From the NCBI RefSeq assembly GCF_937858865.1, contig NZ_CALLYO010000499.1:1-8510 (forward strand): 8,510 nt of DNA. Reading direction: 5' to 3'. Position 1 is the first letter of the stretch. Each line of letters opens with the position of its first letter. The notes under the pieces are model-generated. The model ran no database searches. It was not told the DNA's origin and worked only from the letters and a program-made list of their open reading frames with translations. Made by a program: the position numbers and the translations under genes. This stretch comes from an uncultured Amaricoccus sp. GTDB lineage: Bacteria; Pseudomonadota; Alphaproteobacteria; Rhodobacterales; Rhodobacteraceae. This document shows, one piece after another, positions 6,266 through 8,510 of the stretch.

Positions 6266-6787
6266 ATGTTCCGCATCCTCCGAGAGAAACCCGCTGACGT
6301 CGACGAGGTGGAGCTCCTCTTCGACCTGGCCTTCGCGCCGGGGCGGTCGGCGCTGAGCTCCTACCGGCTGCGCGACGGCGTGGCGCCGGTGGCGGATCTC
6401 TGCCTCGTCGCGCGGGACGAGTACGACGCGATCGCCGGTGCCATCCGCTACTGGCCGGTCCGGGTGGGCGAGGCGGGGACGCCGGCGCTGCTGCTCGGGC
6501 CGGTGGCGGTGCACCCGACCCGGCAGGGCGAGGGGCTCGGCGCGCTGCTGATCGCCGAGAGCCTGGAGCGGGCGCGGGAGCGGGGCTGGAGCCGGGTGAT
6601 CCTGGTGGGCGACGAGCCCTACTATCGCCGCTTCGGCTTCAGCCGCGCCGCGGCGAGGCGGCTCGACTATCCGCCGCCGACCAACCCCGACCGGCTGCTG
6701 GCGCGCGCGCTGGAGCCGGGGGCCTTCGACGGCGTCGAGGGGCTGGTCGGGCGCTGGGAGGACGAGGTCGGCCCGGCTTCGGCTTGA
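6266..6787 (+). CDS. GNAT N-acetyltransferase, YhbS-like
   Basis: A 173-residue single-domain GNAT acetyltransferase. Visible marks are an N-terminal ILREKPADVDEVELLFDLAF (4-23), a segment APGRSALSSYRLRDG (24-38) typical of YhbS-like proteins, LLLGPVAVHPTRQGEGLGALLI (75-96) with the acetyl-CoA loop RQGEGLG (86-92), VILVGDEPYYRRFGFSR (111-127) with the usual Y-x-R-F-G-F, and a tail reading RWEDEV. Unlike the RimJ-like enzyme upstream it has the YhbS core, so the two are not recent duplicates. The start is uncertain: ATG 6266 gives the family-like N-terminus but has no clear Shine-Dalgarno. An in-frame GTG at 6227 adds 13 residues that look unlike the family, though GGGA at 6217-6220 sits before it. 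The gene begins a new transcription unit after the terminator and leads into matB. The substrate is unknown; a regulatory role on the adjacent acyl-CoA synthetase is a hypothesis only. Confidence 0.88.
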   Translation: MFRILREKPADVDEVELLFDLAFAPGRSALSSYRLRDGVAPVADLCLVARDEYDAIAGAIRYWPVRVGEAGTPALLLGPVAVHPTRQGEGLGALLIAESLERARERGWSRVILVGDEPYYRRFGFSRAAARRLDYPPPTNPDRLLARALEPGAFDGVEGLVGRWEDEVGPASA

Positions 6788-6848
6788 GGTCTGCCGCCGC
6801 CTGTCGGATGAGAGGGTGAGGCTCCAACTGCAGGGACCGGTGCATGCC

Positions 6849-8363
6849 ATGAACGCCAATCTCTTCGCCCTCCTCGCCGACAGCATCGCCGACCCCGCCG
6901 CGGTCGCGATCGAGACCGCGGCCGGCGCGCGCATCAGCTATGCCGATCTCGTCGCCCGGACCGGGCGGATGGCGAACGCGCTCGCCGGTCTCGGCGTGCG
7001 GCCGGGCGACCGGGTCGCGGTGCAGGTCGAGAAGTCGGTCGAGGCGATCGTGCTCTATCTCGGCACCGAGCGCGCCGGCGGCGTGTTCCTGCCGCTCAAC
7101 ACCGGCTACACCCCGGCCGAGATCGCGTATTTCGTCGGCGACGCCACGCCGCGGGTCTTCGTCTGCGATCCGGCGCAGGCCGAGGCGCTGCGGCCGGCGG
7201 CGGAGGGGGCGGGGGCGACGCTGGTCACGCTGGGCGCCGACGGCCGGGGGACGCTGACGGAGGCGGCGGAGCGGGCGCCCGAGGTCTTCGCGACCGTCGC
7301 GAGGGGCGCGGACGATCTCGCGGCGCTTCTCTACACCTCGGGCACGACCGGGCGCTCCAAGGGGGCGATGCTGACCCACGGCAACCTCGTCTCGAACACG
7401 CGGGCGCTGATCGAGGCCTGGCGCTTCACGGCGGAGGACGTGCTGATCCATGCGCTGCCGATCTTCCATACCCACGGGCTCTTCGTGGCGACGAACGTCG
7501 CGCTCTTCTCCGGCGCCTCGATGATCTTCCTGCCGAAGTACGACGCGGGCCGCATCCTCGCGCTGATGCCGCGGGCGACGGTGCTGATGGGGGTTCCGAC
7601 CTTCTATGTCCGGCTGCTGGAGGAGCCGGGGCTCACGCCCGAGGCGGCTGCGCACATGCGCCTCTTCGTCTCGGGCTCGGCGCCGCTCCTCGCCGAGACG
7701 CACCGGGCGTGGCAGGCGAGGACCGGACACGCCATCCTCGAGCGCTACGGCATGACCGAGACCAACATGAGCACCTCGAACCCCTACGAGGGCGACCGGG
7801 TGGCGGGGACGGTGGGGATGCCGCTGCCCGGGGTCGAGCTGGTGGTGACCGATCCCGAGACGGGCGAGGTGCTGCCGCGGGGCGAGATCGGCATGATCGA
7901 GGTGCGGGGGCCGAACGTCTTCAAGGGCTACTGGCAGATGCCGGAGAAGACCGCGGCCGAGCTGCGCGCGAACGGCTTCTTCATCACCGGCGACCTCGGC
8001 AGGATCGACGAGCGGGGCTATGTCCATATCGTCGGGCGCGGCAAGGACCTCATCATCACCGGCGGCTACAACGTCTATCCGAAGGAGATCGAGGCCGAGA
8101 TCGACGCGCTGCCCGGCGTGGTGGAATCGGCGGTGATCGGCGTTCCCCACAAGGACTTCGGCGAGGGGGTGACGGCGGTGGTGGTGCCGACCGGGGCGGT
8201 GGCGCTCGACGAGGCGGCGGTGCTGGCGGGGATCGGGGACCGGCTGGCGAAGTTCAAGCTGCCGAAGCGCGTGGTCTTCGTCGACGAGCTGCCGCGCAAC
8301 ACCATGGGCAAGGTGCAGAAGAACCTGCTGCGCGAGCGGTTCGCCGGCCTCTACCGCGCCTGA
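6849..8363 (+). CDS. matB: Malonyl-CoA synthetase
   Basis: A 504-residue acyl-CoA synthetase of the ANL superfamily, closely resembling rhizobial and Rhodopseudomonas MatB, which makes malonyl-CoA from malonate, CoA and ATP through a malonyl-adenylate. Its length equals the rhizobial MatB length I recall. In order: VQVEKS (59-63) and LPLNTGYT (81-88), the ATP loop YTSGTTGRSKGAM (162-174), HALPIFHTHGLFVATN (201-216) which is a near-invariant MatB stretch, LMGVPTFYVRLLE (246-258), SGSAPLLAETH (275-285), ERYGMTETNMSTSNPYEG (298-315), GDLGRID (381-387), the hinge GRGKD (396-400), GGYNVYPKEIE (405-415) and the C-terminal PRNTMGKVQKN (482-492) with catalytic K488. All catalytic elements are intact. 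ATG 6849 is preferred because it gives the family N-terminus (MNANLFALL); an in-frame GTG at 6816 would add 11 residues. AGGGA at 6832-6836 is a somewhat distant Shine-Dalgarno. No malonyl-CoA decarboxylase (matA) or malonate transporter (matC) is visible beside it, so the malonate may come from elsewhere. Confidence 0.95.
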   Translation: MNANLFALLADSIADPAAVAIETAAGARISYADLVARTGRMANALAGLGVRPGDRVAVQVEKSVEAIVLYLGTERAGGVFLPLNTGYTPAEIAYFVGDATPRVFVCDPAQAEALRPAAEGAGATLVTLGADGRGTLTEAAERAPEVFATVARGADDLAALLYTSGTTGRSKGAMLTHGNLVSNTRALIEAWRFTAEDVLIHALPIFHTHGLFVATNVALFSGASMIFLPKYDAGRILALMPRATVLMGVPTFYVRLLEEPGLTPEAAAHMRLFVSGSAPLLAETHRAWQARTGHAILERYGMTETNMSTSNPYEGDRVAGTVGMPLPGVELVVTDPETGEVLPRGEIGMIEVRGPNVFKGYWQMPEKTAAELRANGFFITGDLGRIDERGYVHIVGRGKDLIITGGYNVYPKEIEAEIDALPGVVESAVIGVPHKDFGEGVTAVVVPTGAVALDEAAVLAGIGDRLAKFKLPKRVVFVDELPRNTMGKVQKNLLRERFAGLYRA

Positions 8364-8510
8364 GCGGCTCATACGGCCTCCGGCGGATTGAACCGGTTTC
8401 GAGGGGAATTCCATTCGTGTTAACAGCGACTTGGGCGGACTGGAATGCGGCCGGAAAGGGGGCTGGAAAGCGGCCATACGATTTGCGGTCGTGACCAGAG
8501 GTTAATCAGG
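8364..8510. other. Non-coding region after matB, no gene or clear terminator seen
   Basis: This 147-base stretch has no credible coding frame starting in it. I looked for a hairpin with a T-tract behind matB and found only short palindromes (AACCGGTT at 8391-8398), so the matB transcript end is not evident. Composition is less GC-rich than the genes and the region probably contains the upstream control region of a gene beyond the window. Its short repeats are listed separately. Confidence 0.5.
8440..8470 (+). repeat. Three phased CYGGAAWG octamers
   Basis: CTGGAATG (8440-8447), CCGGAAAG (8451-8458) and CTGGAAAG (8463-8470) are start-to-start 11 and 12 nt apart, about one helical turn each. 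An inverted TGGAAT (read on the - strand at 8408-8413) lies upstream. Similar spacing is seen in regulator-binding arrays, but with such short degenerate units chance is possible. Confidence 0.35.

Noticed and set aside
6039..6297. Short open frames of 63-68 codons on both strands in the intergenic region before the YhbS-like GNAT
   Set aside because: They run across the terminator or into the GNAT start, use rare starts, lack Shine-Dalgarno sequences and resemble nothing I recognise.
4015..6787. The two GNAT genes as a duplicated pair flanking the FAD oxidase
   Set aside because: They belong to different subfamilies: the first has the RimJ-type ARQGLMTEA loop and GGRW...LYAL tail, the second the YhbS-type RQGEGLG loop and YYRRFGF, with no shared sequence beyond the fold.
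6844..6852. ATGCCATGA, a two-codon mini-frame whose stop overlaps the matB start codon
   Set aside because: It could look like a start-stop attenuator, but with two codons and no ribosome binding site aimed at it, coincidence is more likely.
6639..8477. A 612-codon antisense open frame opposite matB
   Set aside because: It mirrors matB codon structure, is rich in Arg, Pro, His and Asp without domain motifs, and has no ribosome binding site or promoter of its own. MatB on the + strand is unambiguous.

Overview
The window is a very GC-rich (roughly 70%), densely packed stretch of bacterial chromosome with every supported gene on the + strand. The gene set (cytochrome c oxidase subunit III tail, SURF1, threonine synthase, M16 peptidase, RimJ-type acetyltransferase, FAD-linked oxidase, and a MatB of the rhizobial/Rhodopseudomonas type) points to an alphaproteobacterium. 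The order ctaE - surf1 - thrC - M16 - GNAT - FAD oxidase, together with the high GC, suggests Rhodobacterales or a close relative. That placement is from memory of the gene order, not from a search.

Region 1 (1-6064) is one apparent operon. It opens with the last 17 codons of cytochrome c oxidase subunit III. Then come a Uma2-family (PD-(D/E)XK-like) protein, the SURF1 oxidase-assembly factor, threonine synthase, a zinc M16 processing peptidase, a RimJ/RimL-like N-acetyltransferase and a GlcD/D-2-hydroxyglutarate dehydrogenase-type FAD oxidase. Gaps are 8-24 nt, and two junctions (thrC/M16 and GNAT/FAD oxidase) are 4-base ATGA overlaps, which implies translational coupling. The run ends in a perfect 14-bp stem terminator whose loop and 3' arm also fit a G-quadruplex pattern. 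Functionally it mixes respiratory-oxidase biogenesis (ctaE, surf1) with amino-acid synthesis and housekeeping genes. The Uma2 gene is the one member that looks accessory.

Region 2 (6065-6265) is about 200 bp of non-coding, comparatively AT-richer DNA. It contains a weak second hairpin and a short inverted repeat that could be an operator.

Region 3 (6266-8363) holds a second, unrelated GNAT acetyltransferase followed 61 nt later by a full-length, 504-residue malonyl-CoA synthetase (matB). Because MatB-type enzymes are known targets of GNAT lysine acetyltransferases at their C-terminal catalytic lysine, this pairing is the most interesting functional hypothesis here.

Region 4 (8364-8510) is non-coding as far as can be seen and carries three short CYGGAAWG repeats spaced 11-12 nt apart. 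I see no RNA genes, CRISPR arrays, insertion sequences, attachment sites or origin. I did not find convincing evidence for an entirely new multi-gene system. The best leads are the Uma2 insertion, the GNAT-matB pair and the non-coding signals.
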